From positions 1,238,938 to 1,302,937 of the forward strand of contig NW_020170391.1 in assembly GCF_000524195.1 (NCBI RefSeq): DNA of 64,000 nt, in the 5' to 3' direction. Positions within the stretch are counted from its first letter, which is position 1. Each line of letters begins with the position of its first letter. The notes under the pieces are model-generated. The model searched no databases. It was given only the letters and a program-made list of their open reading frames with translations, and was not told the origin of the DNA. Below, piece by piece: positions 51,230 through 64,000 of this stretch. The position numbers and the translations under genes are program-made. The stretch comes from Echinococcus granulosus. Taxonomy: Eukaryota; Platyhelminthes; Cestoda; Cyclophyllidea; Taeniidae.

Positions 51230-54200
51230 TCCACCGTCACCTCTATTTCCTCTTAACACTTAATGAAATATTTGCCCTGTGGCAGTGATGTCGTTATTAA
51301 AGTCTTCTCTTCATGATCATTAAATAGTATCGAATTTTGAGATGTATAGGCCATTCGAGCTAGTAACTGTAGTGGACGATCCGGGTCGCATTAATTTGGT
51401 GGTCGTTCCATTTCTCGAGCAGAAGGGTGCGTGAGGATGGTGACTTTGAGATGGATAGATTACTTGAACAAAAGATCGCGATGGCATCAACTTAGACCCC
51501 TTATCTGCCCAGTAGCTACTAGCTACATAGAGATTTGAAGATGATTCGTTAAGGCGCGATTAGCCGTGTTGTGTTAACAGCCGTAAGCGATGTGGGAATC
51601 CAGGCGGGTGGGTTGGTGACTGTGGTGGATTCCGCAAATTGTCAATAAATGGGATGGTTGCACGTGTGTCCCGGGATGATTATTATGCTTTCTGGGGTTT
51701 AGATGAAGGATGCACCACTATGGAGAACAGAGCTAAAGAAGTTCGGCTACCCTTCTTCAGTCGGTCATTATTTGAAAAGACTGACCAGTTAATACCAAGA
51801 AAGTAGGGTAAAAGAACTCCTTATTACCAGATCTTAATTGATATCTTTGAGGTTGATTGCTGCATAGACGTAATTGAACCACCGGGACCTGTTTTAAAAA
51901 TTAGTTGCAACCAAACGATTTAACTTAGTGTCAATATGGGAGCAAGTACCCATTTTTACCTGCTATTATTCCTCTTAAAATTGCTGATGTGTTAGGGCGC
52001 ATCTATTTTAGGGAATACGATGCTAAACATTTTATTCCAAGTATTATGGCCTTTCAGACGTGGTGGAGGCCAAATCACGTGAGCGACGTGAGGACATTCC
52101 TGGGCTCCATCGTCGTGAAGTCTGAATCACGAAATACTGATTGGCTATGATAACATATATTCAACTAAAAACAATTTTTTACAATATTCCAGAACCACAT
52201 GTTAGAGTCTCCAGAGGGCGTGTTTTTACTGAAATGTGAGTCTGCTGTTTTTATTGGAGTTGCTAGTCTTAATATGGGTCGGAATTCATGTACAATCAGC
52301 TTGAGAAATTTCCCTTTAGGTAGGGCAACAAAGTGGAGACGGATTACCTGCAAACTTAACTCACAAAACTCTTAGGCCCGGTTTAAGATCGAATATTTAA
52401 GAGACTATCATTTCCGTCCGGACTTGATACAGACTGGTACTAACCAATTTAAATGGGTGGATAAGATCGGTGTATGAAGAAAAACCACTCTCCCGCATTC
52501 GCAGTAGTTGGTTCAGTCTTAAGCTTTCTTTCAACTTGCTACCTGTAGAACACCGAGGAAATTTCGAATTCATTTGGCTTAGATAGTGAAGTGCAATGAC
52601 ACAAATATTCTTCGACTTCCATAAGAAAGAGGATTATATTGTTTTAAACTCGATTTCTTCTATGGTAAGCTATTTCAACATACCGGTTCATGATTATGAT
52701 TATGCATTATTGTATTCAGTTGTTGCATTGATAAAAGACTTATGACCTTCCCCCTATTTTCTGACAAAGCTTCACGGTCAAATGAAATCACAGGAAGCGA
52801 CATATGCTCAGCCTCTTTTATTGCGTAAACTAAAGCATATCGTAGTCCGTGCCAAATAGTTGTAGGACGGCATTGTTAATGTGTTGCTGACAGTATTATC
52901 ATTATCCTTAAAGTCCTGTTCCATCTGCGGACATTTCTTATCCAGTTTTGAAAAATTTCATTTTCCTGCGGTTGTTCTGTGTTTTCAATGCCATTGAACA
53001 AAAGAGGACTGTTTAGTCGGGTACTTCCGCAACAAAACTATTACCTCTACAACAGTATTTGCTGGCCAAGTTATCAAGTGCATATCCTCTGGTAGCAAAG
53101 TGCTAATTCAAGGGGCGAGAGGACACATCGTCTTTACCGTGTCTGATAAGTGGTGCCGCCCAAGACCAAGATTTGGCGTTCTTTAAATGTACCTTTACGG
53201 TTGGGAACGTTATTGGTGGTACATTGTAGTACAAAAGTCACACATCTACGTTGCAGCAAGATGGCTCTAAAAGTAATCGTCAATTGGAGCGCATCCAGTG
53301 TCATGTCTGGCGGAATTATTGCATAATTATGGGCCATTAAATGTGAGTAGCCAAATCCGATTGCAGGAGTTCCCCCGTAGCCATATCTTCTTTACCTTGC
53401 CCCCGAAAAGACAAGCATATAGAATTTAAGCCGACAGCATTTACCATTTACATTGCGTTTATTCCATTGGAAAGGCTAAAATATTCGCGGCTACTTTCTC
53501 CTTTTTTTCTCTATGGTGAGTCCACAAGGATCTTTGTGCTTTTTAATACAACCTCAAAGGCAAATTAATGTGTGTGATTAAATTCTTGCTGATCACAAAT
53601 TCTAATAGAGTTAAATTGACTTTGGGTCCCTTGTAAGACAATCATTAACTTAGTAAATTAAATTTTCATGCCTTATGTAGATTCGAATCCTGTAATATTC
53701 GCAATTAAACAAATTCACTTAGCAATTTCAAAACAGCCCTTATTTGACCGTCTTTACTTTTCACCTTCATAAACTTCATTAAGTACACTTTAATTACTAA
53801 ATACAACATAAAATGTTCTTCTTTTAAAGAAGAAATAGTCAGATAGTAAAACATCTCTTCCGAACACGAGTTACTCAATTTTAGTTGCTGTTGTTCCCGA
53901 ATTTCTTCATGGGGATCTTTTTCAGTCACGCACTTTTTTGCATCTAAAGAGGTAATTTACAGATATGTCTTATACCACATGCTATTGCAGAGATTAATGG
54001 GGATCATTGACCTAAATTTTATCTGCTTAAATAGCAGCTTTGAAAGGGGGCTAAAAAAACGTAATCCAGGGCATTTTTGGTGACGTCACTTGACTCTGAT
54101 CCATTTTGCCTCAGAAATTCCTCACAATCGAAGGGCCAGTTATTTCTATGTGTACTAGTCAGAATAGCGTAACTAATAATGCAGTAAACATTATTTGCGA

Positions 54201-54322
54201 TAACTAAGCATACATTATTAAGTGCAAGAGGAAGATAGGATAATGTTGGCGATGATGGAGGGGGGTCGAGTGCTCACGGGGAAAGGTGGATATCAGAGCC
54301 ACGGAATGAAGAGGGGCGGAGG
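51230..54322. other. Convergent spacer between PDE12 and the C16orf89-like gene
   Basis: ATTAAA at 51296-51301 is a candidate PDE12 polyadenylation signal. Beyond it I see AT-rich DNA without a supported gene on either strand. Confidence 0.5.
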
Positions 54323-57300
54323 TTAGGGTGGGAGAGAGAGAGGGGAGACGAGCTGCTCCGCGAGACGCCGAGCGAAGGCGGCGAGAGCGATGAGGGCGAC
54401 GGCGGTGCGGTGGGAGAAACACGCCTCTTCCGCGCTCTTCCCACCGCGCATCCAGCTCTCGGAGCGTTTACGGTAGTTGCCGTAGCGCAATGGGTTGAAG
54501 TTTTCCGGGTCGAAATTTTCACCGCGGAATCTGTGGTAGCAGCCGGAGTGAGGATTCTGCCAGGTCACTATCCGGTCCAACCACTCCGGACGTGCGATTT
54601 GTGTGAATCCTGCCACTCCACACATTCCAACTTGAATCAATGAAACAATGATATGTTGCTGCTTTGATTGTTAATATTGCCCACGGATAGCGGAGCAATA
54701 GAGTGGGGTATTTGTTACACGCACAGTAAACTAGTCAAAATGAAGAGAATGGTACCACACGGACAATGTGTAACGTTTCTAGAGATAAATCGCGTCATTT
54801 GTGTTGTCTAAATAGTTGAAAAAATCTAGCAACAATTTGTTAAACATCAATTAAATTAAAGGTAAGCTTGCTGAAGTTCTTAAATTTGAATGATTAGCTT
54901 GTCAGTGGATGCGTTGGTTTTCGGGTATTTATTAGTAAGATTAATCAAATTCAATTTGATCAATCCTTTAGTTCACGTCCACCTTCAAGAATTGCCTTTC
55001 TTGCTCCGCTTCATGTCCCTAAATTTAACACCACCACACATTTCATGTGCAAGTAATTTTTGCTTTTTTAGCAGAAGCAATCTTGGAGGTCGAGGACAAG
55101 ATCATTAAATTGCGGAAACCCAAAACAAATGTAGGGGAAGGACTACTTTGATGTGGCTGGTAAGGCCTAATGCCCGAGATCTAAACACAAGACAGAAAGA
55201 CTGTCCAATAGTTTTATCGAGTACCAAATCAAATACCGGTTTAAATTTAAGCACAAAATAATGATCATATACATATTTACTTATAAATGAATGCGAGTTT
55301 TGATAGGAGTAAGCAGATAAAATTTGCTCTCGAAACACCTGATAATAAGAAGCAAATAGGAAATGAAGCAATACTGGAACAACGAACGTATAATTAGTCA
55401 TCTTAAGCATCGGAACAAGGCAGAAGGTTGATGAAAGGAATGCCAACTCAGCATAAATGCGTGCTTAAAATTAGCCTTAACTGATTATGTCAAGCCTGTC
55501 GTAGTGGTGCGTTTTACCTCGTTACCACGTTAAATATAGTAATTTTGACTTTCTACACTTCTGCCTAAGGCTGTTTCCTTTCAGTGCTTGAAGTGATGGT
55601 AAATTACCAGCATAAAACTGTTTCCTGGGCGATGTAGTTATTTGGCAACACGAACCTCTACACATGCATCTAGTCCGGTTATTAATAGACGTGATTTCGT
55701 AGACGGCCGATTTTATTGATGCTTCTCAGGCAACAGAAGGTCCGCACTCGCCACATGGCTACATCTGGCTAACCATATTGTCGCCACCACTGCTGGAAGT
55801 GGATGGGTTGGTCATAAATGCTAAGAAATAGGGCGTGGATTCGATTAAATCATGCGCAGTCGTTCTTGATTAACTATATTTGCAAAAAATGTGTTTTAAA
55901 TATATATTTCAAGATTAATAACAGTGGTACACCTAAGAACAATAAGCTCTAGTTTTAATATAACTAGCTAAAGTAAGTGTTTTCTATCTCCAAAAACTTT
56001 AGCAGGCAGTTTGAAACTGCAAACATCCCCTTAGTTAGTTGTCTTCAAAGGAGAATTTTTGGAATTGAGGCCTCAAACGCAGATAGGAAAGCAAAAACCG
56101 CAGGTGAAGCTGCACTGACATTGAAATGAGTGCCTCTTTGCGCAGTATCCTTACCTTGCTCCATGAAAAGGTCACGGGCCTCTTTTGGAAAGTCGTTTTT
56201 GGCCAGGGTCCTCGCTTCACTGTCGATTTTTGCGCAAAATTGGGCCATTTTTTGTTCAACTGATTCCACATGAGGTTCTGCTCCGGCCAGATCAATCAGT
56301 TGAAGATCACAACGAGCCTCGGTAAACAAAAAAGTAATGCTTTTGTTTCACTATATGGGTATTGTCAGCCATGTCATGATCAAAATCCGAAATGTTTACC
56401 TTATCAGGGCAGTAACTAGCACCAAAAATGCGGCATTTATTTTAACTGATCTGACCAGGACTAGCGGTTTCCGAAAATAACCAATCTGAAAGTACTGCAG
56501 TTAAAAATGTTCTTCAATGTACTGGTGCTTGTAAAAGCTCAAATGTCAACATTTTCGTTCGCAATTTTGAACACGTTCATTATACTTCATTCCAAGGTAC
56601 TTAATTTGTTCCGTAATGTATTCCTGGGAAAAGTAATTAAGGAATTCAGCAGCCTAAATCCTCATGTAGATGTCTGGAGGAGTGTGTGAGAATGGTATTC
56701 AAGGAACGCGTGAGACTGGGGTTTTATATGCACCCGCAAAAGGGGAATGCAAGATTTAGTGTCAGAGTCCCGTGTCACTCAGTTTTTCCGAAACCCATTT
56801 TACACCCTCCTCCTAGCTACCCACTTGTGAGAAAGCCATCTACAGGGCAAAACTAATGGCTTAAAGTCCTAACTAAATAAAAGAATACAATCGTCCTGCT
56901 GAGAAGCTATCAATAGGAGGACTCATGCTTCACTCAATTGTACTTTTTAAAATATTTTCACTTTGTTCAAATTCTGTAAAATTTAGGTTTTTTCGTGGTC
57001 ACTAGAGGCACAGTGAATAATGCTGCAGAAAAGCATAAAAACGAATGAAATCTACTTTTATTATGGCTGCCACTTTATCGACATTGTTGAGGATAATTCG
57101 CCAAATTCCCCTTTTTGTTTCATTATTAGTGACAATCTGGAGAGCCGACTCCATTGTGCTACTGATTTGCAACTAAAACGTGTGGTACGAAGTTGCAGGG
57201 AGCGGCTGAATTGGGAAAGTGTCCATTTTCAGCAACATGAAAAATGCGCGTCAAAGTAAGCACGCCAACTCACCCCAATACCAACGAGGTAATAGAGGAT

Positions 57301-60300
57301 TTGGTGTGTTAAACTGTATGATGTGTGATTATCCGCATTCATATTGGCAAAGCACTCTCGAGAAATGGCACATTGTGGGTGTCTAAAGACAGTAAATAAT
57401 ATAAGTGGTCACGCATAATCAAAGCTAAACAACGTTAGGATTATAACTTTAAATATCTTCTCTGTGAATAGTCTTTAAGTATGAATGCAAAAACTTTTTC
57501 CAATGTGTCACTGTTGAATTTGATAGTTCAACTATCAAACATTTGCTGAGTCGAAAATTGCAACTCACGAGTCATGTTGAGTGAATTCGAGGAGACAGTG
57601 ATCTGATAAAACTTCAGAAATGTTGTCATCAGTGAATATCGAGTTCATATCGGTCGTGGGTAAGGTCTCAAAATGCCTTGTCGGAAGAATAAACCGCCAA
57701 AGTTCGGCATTCAGTAGAAAGCTTGCTCCTAAAAGTATTCATACATTGAGTCTAACACTTGTTGCATTGAAACGACTAAAAGTATTGAATTCTAAAGGTT
57801 TGGAATAATAGATCAGTCCTAAGTGAAAACATTACCACTCGGGCCTGAAGTAAACCCGTACCATTTGATTCATGAAGTTCTTGCAGTTGTGGTTCCCGAA
57901 ATAAAAACAAACCCCAATGGACTAATAAAACCTAATTTTGATTTTATGCTTGGCCCAAAAAGGTAAACATAAACCCGAGTAAAATCAAACTACCGCTTGA
58001 ACAGAGCTGTACACTCCATAAATAAAATTGTATCCGTCATTTTATTAATAGATTTTAGGTACTTTTGCGGGCACTGCATTAAATGTTAAATAAATGCGAA
58101 AAAGGCGATATCTCTACATTGCTTGGCAGTTGAAAACATCTTACTTGAAAAATAGAAAGGAGTTTTGATGGCAGCAGTTACTGTACCGAGTGTTCCCACC
58201 AGATTCGCCAACTTCTGCAGTTGTTCCATTTTTTCAGCCATTCGCCTCGGTAAATCCGGGCCACATGCAGCAAGGAGTTGGTCGTAGACACCTACAACAA
58301 TAAGAACGTATTTGCCTGATTAAAAAATGACATTGTTCTTCCAGTTTCATTAAGTCTACGCATATGAACGAGTGAATCTTTGTGCGCAAAGAAGAAAATG
58401 GGGGGTATTAAAATTAATTGTCCAGTTTTGACAAATGGAAGTCGAAAAATGTAAAATAAGGAAAGGAGGAAAATAGGTTATGGGACAAAATCTGACGCAC
58501 TTATCTTGCAGTCCATCTTAGGATAACAAAATGGTGATGCAACAATGATTCAAAGATTGCAATCATATTCAGTATCTCAACAACATCCCAGGCAGATTTG
58601 ACTGAGGAAGCTAAACAGATATCGAAATCTTCAACCCTTAACTAATTAAATCTATAGACCTTGAGCCTTACCCTGGTATAGAGACATTATTTTTTTCACT
58701 AGAGACTAAACGCACGGAATGTGGAGTCACACCATGGCAAAGAAGGAATGGCATGAATAGAGGAAACACATGCATTTATTCACGCAGATAGTCGTTGACT
58801 TCTACTGTTTCCATTTACGACAATGAAGTGATCGAAGAGAATACGATCTTCATGAATACACGGTTTTACACGTACGGTACAGACTTCTTGATCCATTTTT
58901 GATCAACTTTTTGACTTAGGTAACCACTAGCGCTAGTCATGAGGCCTAGAACATTATAATATTATGAAGAATCGAGGTGTATTTGAACTACTAAAGCGAC
59001 ACGATTTTAGAGGGAGAATTATGTACAGCATTCATACCGCATGTCATTATAACATCAAAAGAAAGGAAACCACTCAGATTTTAGTGTCAAATTACAATCC
59101 CATTTGATGTTATTCACTTCGTAAAACAGTTAAGGGCCAAAGATTAAAGGTATGAAACCATTTTTTGAAATGAAATTGAATTGGATCTTGAAATTCACCG
59201 TTAAACCTTGGTTTGTAACTTTACCTCATACTTATAACCTTAGGATTGGGGGTTTACTTCGGTCTGTACCATCAGCAATAACTGCAATGTATTTTAGCAA
59301 GCAAGAAAAAGAACCTAATAGACATTTTAGGATTCTAGAAAACCAAATTTGTTTCATCCATCCAGAAATAACGCTGCCATCTTTGTAGGCCCAAAAAGTT
59401 TTAAGGTGCCCGTGCGATGCCGCTCAAGCTGACAAAAACCGAAAAGGTATACTTCCGTTTGTTTTTCAATAAAATGAATTTATACTACCTCTTTGAAACC
59501 ATGCGATGGCCTTTTGTATTAGGGCTTTCATTATTTTTTCCCTATTTTAAAGCATAAAAGTGAGCAAAAGCGTTTTCATGAGTGCACCAGCTGATAAAAA
59601 TAGTTAATCTCCAGGCAACGGAAAGTGCTGATTCCATCTTTTGACACGATTTATGTTTGTAAAACCCAAACAAATCCTCATAAATCGTTTTAGCTGGGGT
59701 GAGTACCTTACAGGCCACTCGGATATAGTAAGTATGACTTCCCGTCTTCGTAATATGGGAAGTACTGAACGCGCTTCAAGATATATATATATATATATAT
59801 TATTCCAGTATTAATTCATTAAAAACGTTTACACTGTTCCGTTACACCACGTGAAATTTATTTCACCATTTTCTAAGCAATTAAAGGCAACGTTTTTATC
59901 ATATCTGAGGTATAACTAGCCAGGAGAGTAGGACAGTTAGCTGGGCAGATTTTGAGTTCAAAGAGTCAACAGTCTAAAGATCCTGCAAATTGCACTAAAA
60001 TTCAAGTGGTGAGATGCGTAGCCAATTGCAAAATAAGCAGAGAAGTACCTTTCTATCCGTAATTTAGCCAGGCTATTGAAATCGGAGTAAGGATAAGGAA
60101 ATTGAGCACCCACCTTGTAGTACTCTTACGCCCAAGACACCGTCCAGATTTAAGGCGTCGTAGTTGCGCAGCATGAAGACGAGGGCGCGCTCGGTGGCAG
60201 CGAAGAGCTCCTCGGCCTGGTGGGCCGAGAGGTTGGCGTCGATAGGGGAGCGAGACCATGACGCCCCCACAGCCAACGCGAGACAGGCAAGCAGGAGCAC

Positions 60301-60315
60301 CGGTCTGTACCACAT
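54323..60315 (-). CDS. Secreted UPF0764/C16orf89-like protein (DUF4735)
   Basis: Proposed minus-strand exons 60315-60114, 58291-58145, 56277-56155 and 54630-54323 join in phase to about 259 residues. The N-terminus MWYRPVLLLACLALAVGAS is a convincing signal peptide, so the product probably enters the secretory pathway. Next come LRNYDALNLDGVLGVRVLQG and LLAACGPDLPRRM, then KNDFPKEARDLFMEQVGMCG and GFTQIARPEWLDRIVTWQ. The NLDGVLG, C-G-x-x-G-F and RPEWL...WQ motifs fit the C16orf89 family, which has no established enzymatic role. Human C16orf89 is about 400 residues, so a middle exon may be missing between 58145 and 56155, where the acceptor at 56278 is the least certain. The last exon ends in an Ala/Leu/Arg-rich stretch that could be a C-terminal hydrophobic segment. 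Confidence 0.65.
58292..60113 (-). other. Intron 1 of the C16orf89-like gene, 1.8 kb
   Basis: Donor GTGGGT after VLQ and acceptor TTGTAG at 58292-58294; the join reads VLQGVYDQLLAACG. It contains a TA dinucleotide run near 59780-59800. Confidence 0.65.
59780..59800. repeat. TA dinucleotide microsatellite
   Basis: About ten uninterrupted AT units inside intron 1 of the C16orf89-like gene. A shorter AT run also occurs in repeat copy 1 near 36391. Confidence 0.9.
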
Positions 60316-60351
60316 GCTGCCTCATGCTCCCCAGGAGGACTTTACCCCTCC

Positions 60352-60357
60352 TTATAA
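60352..60357 (-). promoter_or_regulatory. Candidate TATA box of the C16orf89-like gene
   Basis: The minus strand reads CTTATAAGGAGGG about 37 bases before the start codon. This spacing would allow a very short 5' leader. An out-of-frame ATG lies at 60325-60323, 10 bases upstream of the chosen start. Confidence 0.35.
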
Positions 60358-60399
60358 GTCGGAAGACAACAAAAGGCTCTGACGACAACTCATTTGAAC

Positions 60400-62948
60400 A
60401 TTCTGCTGCAGCTGTCTGATTCGTTCGGCCACTCTACTATCCGATTGGCTGGTGTTCAGAGGCGCTTATTTGAAAAGCCGCTTTCAATGGGGACATGATT
60501 TATAGATAGAATGGGCGTATTAACATCATCTTTTTTTTCGTTCATAATACCATTCAAGAATGGAACAAGGCAAGAGCGAAATCATCAGCACATGCGTGTA
60601 ATTACTCAACTGCAAGCAATTGATGTAGTGTAATTCAACAGGAGAATACCAAGCACACTATAGTAACCGTTGTTCGATATCGGTACTCTACATTTGATTC
60701 TGAATTAAGGATATGTTATCCAAAATGATTTTGTGAGAGTAGAAGTAGAAAGTGCGTTTTTAACACACTTCTGTTACAAAATAAGGCCTTTCCTCCGAGC
60801 TACCCTTGCATGCCATATTAAAGGCAGCAGATATGAGCTTTCACGATTTCCCTATTTTTAGGACAATAATCCTTCAATTTGTATTGCTTATGAATTTTAA
60901 CTGACACAAATGGATCGCGCTATAGCACTATAACAGCGCATCTTGATTAAAAATGTGTTTACTTCAGGCCTGGGACTCCTTGAAGCTGTTATCACACCAG
61001 GGTGAGCCTTTTAGGTGACTCATTCACCAGAACGGCTTTCTTTTGATGCTAGTCCAAAATAAACACTTTTCTACTGCATTATCCTTTGCTTCGGTGGGCG
61101 AACTCCCCGCTTACTGTGAATAGGTCTCGAGAAAGCCGCGGTTCCTTGATCAGAAAACGATGTATAATTAGAATTTTTAATGGTGAGCTGTTGAAGGTAA
61201 GTAAATTGTCAGGTAAGGCTAATGTGCTATAATATTTGCGAAAACAGTGGGAGCCAGCTTAAAATGAAATAAAAAAATACTACCCTGCATTTCCTATCAT
61301 GGAAAAATTATGGAACATTGTCGTTTATTATTGATAGCTAATGTAAAATACAGGATATGCACCTCTTTGAGTTTCAGGATTGGATGGGAAAACGAAAGAA
61401 ATATTTCGTGGTTAAAATAGTCCCCGTGATTAGTACCTGGGGACCTTAAACTATAATGGAACTTCTAGAATTTATAACTTAAGATGAAATGGGTGGAATT
61501 GCAAATTGAAATAAAGTCAAGCGATGATTAAAGCCATCTGAAGTCCAAATTGATGGTAAATGAAAGGAACCAGAAAGCAACTAAATGATTGGAAAGTTGT
61601 AAAATGTGGGCAAACACAACTTATTTATTTATTCTTCGTGTGCTACGGCACGATAAATGGGTTTGCCCACTTCCTGAACAACAATAAATAAATTAACTGC
61701 TTTCAGTAAGTTATGATTTCCATGCTAATGAAACTTCTCGGGATAGAGCTCACGAGAATCACAAATCACCGCATGGAACTACTCATGCTCGATAGACCTT
61801 AAATTAGTTGTATCACAAGAAATGTTGCGCGCAGCTATGGGTGTGCTATCGGACAATCAGTTGAACTAAATATAAAGGGTCGTAATTCCTCTAAGCATTA
61901 TTAAGGTAGCATTAAGAGTGCAACTACCGTCCCCTCCGAGATCTCCAAATTATCTCATCTCTCGATCTTCATTTTGTGGAATGCCAAAAACATATAATTG
62001 GTCAAATATAACCATAAAAAAAACTTGACTCGATTACTATGGGTGTGTTTGGACACGAAATATAATAATATTTGATAGAAATTATTTTCTAGATATTTTG
62101 CCTGACGTTAGAGAGTTCCCACCAACTACATATGGAGTCGTGTGTGGCTACTTTTACCGACAGTAATTAATGGAACTAATGTTATGCTCTTCTGGAGAAA
62201 GATCACAGACATATCAGTCGATCATCGCCTCTGAATTGCATAATTTCTGGAATGCTACACCCCACCCTGACACTCATTAGCATTTATTCATGCAGGATGT
62301 AAACTGAAAATCGACTTTAATTAACCATCTTGATGCATGGAAATCGAAGGTCTATAAGGGAAGTATACGGTACGAGGAACTGCCTTTTGCATCGAGCTAA
62401 TAGATGAAGTCACAAATGGTTCTCAAGACTACTAGACCTCACAGCAAGAAACTTATGTCTAGGTCTAGATGTGTCTCACGATTCATAAAAATTCAAAGAA
62501 AGCAAAAAAGCACTTTAAAGGAATAAGTAAAATACGCCTTCCATGGTGTGAAATCCACCAAAAGATTCGTGATAAGATGTATTCAACTCAGAATAGATCT
62601 TAGCGAACAAAACTACCACAATGAGCCTCTTATATTGACGCTTTCGACCTTCTTCCAGATTCTGAAATTTGTACAAATGGGATAGCATACTTTTTTTATT
62701 CTTAAGCTTTCATCCAAGCTGTCTATTTATCGCCTTTCATCAAATGCTAAAACAAAAGAGAAGAGGAAGAGAAAAACACTATGCTAGACTTCTTCAAGTC
62801 TCACTACGTTGGAGATTCGTTCAAAATTGAGAATGTCTTTAATGTATTTTAACGTACGGGACAGTAAGTGACAATCACAAACAGGCTTAACTTTCTATAA
62901 ATGTGACAACTCAGTATAGCTCTTTAGTTATTTATTTAACTTTCAGTC
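60400..62948. other. Region without a recognised gene
   Basis: AT-rich sequence upstream of the C16orf89-like gene. I see only short frames and a small imperfect inverted repeat near 61619-61700. No exon series is supportable. Confidence 0.5.
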
Positions 62949-63128
62949 TTGGTAAAAGTCCACCTGGGAGTCCTGTCATTGTACTGCCCCACCCGACCGC
63001 CCCCACCTCCGAGAGCCCGTCCTCCAGGCCATGCCAGTAGACCCCAAACCCTTCTCTATGCCAACAATACATATTCTCCCCGAGTGTTATGTCTTCATTC
63101 GTCTTCTGGGGAGTCTCGGGGCACTGCA
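62949..63128 (-). repeat. Dispersed repeat, copy 4
   Basis: On the minus strand it reads TGCAGTGCCCCGAGACTCC, GAAGACGAATGAAGACATAA, CACTCGGGGAGAATATG, GGGTTTGGGGTCTACTGGC and ATGGCCTGGAGGACGGGC. Of the four copies this one looks the least decayed. Flanking sequence is AT-rich, and no coding part is adjacent. Confidence 0.65.
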
Positions 63129-64000
63129 CTCAGTACTGATTCATTCCGAATGAATAAGTGCACCAAAAAAAAATTGCTGTTGCGTCCTAATAGTAGAAGA
63201 CCCTATAGTAAATTTAGAAATATTTTCATACAAATCCAAATATATTGATTCTTGTGAGTATAGAGTACGAATATACTGAAAGTAAACGCCTCTGAATGGA
63301 AGACATGTGGCACGGGCGATACTGCACTAAATGATAGGCAAATTTGATAATGCCATACCGACTTGTCTGTCGCACACCTTTCGATTGCTAGTCGGTGTTG
63401 ACAACTTGTGCATTTGTCACAATTAGAAAGTCTTATCTCCTGCCTTAAGCATTCCAAGATCAAAGTATCGCTGGACAAATGTGTAAGGTAATATTTCATA
63501 TTGCTTTTAAAATATTCATAGTTAAATTGTTACTCATGCCGCTCATCAGATTCTGCCGAAAGTGGATGATGCAGGCAGAGACAAGTCACTTGTATGTGGC
63601 AGTTCAATAACGTGGCACTGTGCACGCAACGGAGCAATAATTCCACTTGTCACTTTGGTTCTGCTTTACTGTGGCGTGTCCTTTTGGACGTAAAAATCTC
63701 TGCAACCGTACGTAAAGTACAAAATCTCCTAACCTTTCAACGCTGTCCCCTGGCCAAACTGGCGTCTATAGGGCCAGGGTCACTCAACTGCCTTCGAGAG
63801 GGGCTGGTAAACTTGCCTTCACCTACTACTTGCCTGCTTCTACTAAAAAGTCGACTGAAAACTAAAAAATTACAGATGTCCCATTCAGACGTGAAGGCTG
63901 GGTAGCATTTAGCAAAAACTAAGGTCCAATAGATTGCAAATCAGCGGTTCAGAAGAGACCGCGTTATTTTAGGTGATCCAGTCAAGCAAACTGTATGAAA
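63129..64000. other. Window end without a recognised gene
   Basis: A 103-codon plus-strand frame at 63594-63905 has no recognisable motif and no clear splice signals. Nothing else is seen. Confidence 0.4.

Noticed and set aside
53640..53700. tRNA-like T-arm sequence GATTCGAATCC
   Set aside because: No matching A box, anticodon arm or acceptor stem could be assembled upstream.
1..64000. A gene cluster or operon devoted to transcription control
   Set aside because: Four nuclear regulators occur, but strands alternate, spacers are long, and unrelated metabolic, membrane and secreted genes are interleaved.
1..64000. CRISPR array, phage, bacterial insertion sequence or organelle fragment
   Set aside because: No regularly spaced repeats, no transposase or phage frames, and no rRNA or organelle-type coding sequence were seen.

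Overview
The window is eukaryotic genomic DNA, most probably from a parasitic flatworm and best matching a tapeworm. Genes are split into many exons. Several 5' introns are only 32-44 bp long, while later introns of the same genes run to 1-3 kb. Coding exons are GC-richer than the AT-rich spacers. A roughly 160 bp dispersed repeat recurs. I see no bacterial operon, phage, CRISPR or organelle signal. The tapeworm assignment is inference from intron size and base composition.

Eight protein-coding genes can be supported by family similarity recognised by eye. In order: an achaete-scute-like bHLH factor (+, 7.5-7.9 kb); the C-terminal part of TFIID subunit TAF4 (-, 10.7-15.9 kb); a KDM4/JMJD2 histone lysine demethylase (+, 18.2-25.6 kb, 13 exons); a TMEM161 membrane protein (-, 26.7-28.5 kb); inositol monophosphatase (+, 30.8-34.4 kb, 7 exons); a greatly extended MAX-like bHLH-zipper factor (+, 38.2-41.0 kb); a PDE12-type 2',5'-phosphodiesterase/deadenylase (+, 43.4-51.2 kb); and a secreted UPF0764/C16orf89-like protein (-, 54.3-60.3 kb). 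For KDM4, IMPA, MAX, PDE12 and TMEM161 the exons I propose join in phase and give open products of 901, 275, 499, 673 and 546 residues.

The neighbourhood is not an operon. Strands alternate and the spacers are long: 1-7.4, 8.2-10.2, 16-18.2, 28.5-30.8, 34.4-38.2, 41.5-43.3, 51.3-54.3 and 60.4-64 kb. Four of the eight products act in nuclear transcription or chromatin (bHLH, TAF4, KDM4, MAX), but nothing in the sequence ties them into one system. The points most worth a second look are the tiny and sometimes in-frame, stop-free introns, the insertion inside the KDM4 extended PHD finger, the long C-terminal extension of the MAX homologue, the uncertain 5' end of the PDE12 homologue, and the diverged dispersed repeat family.
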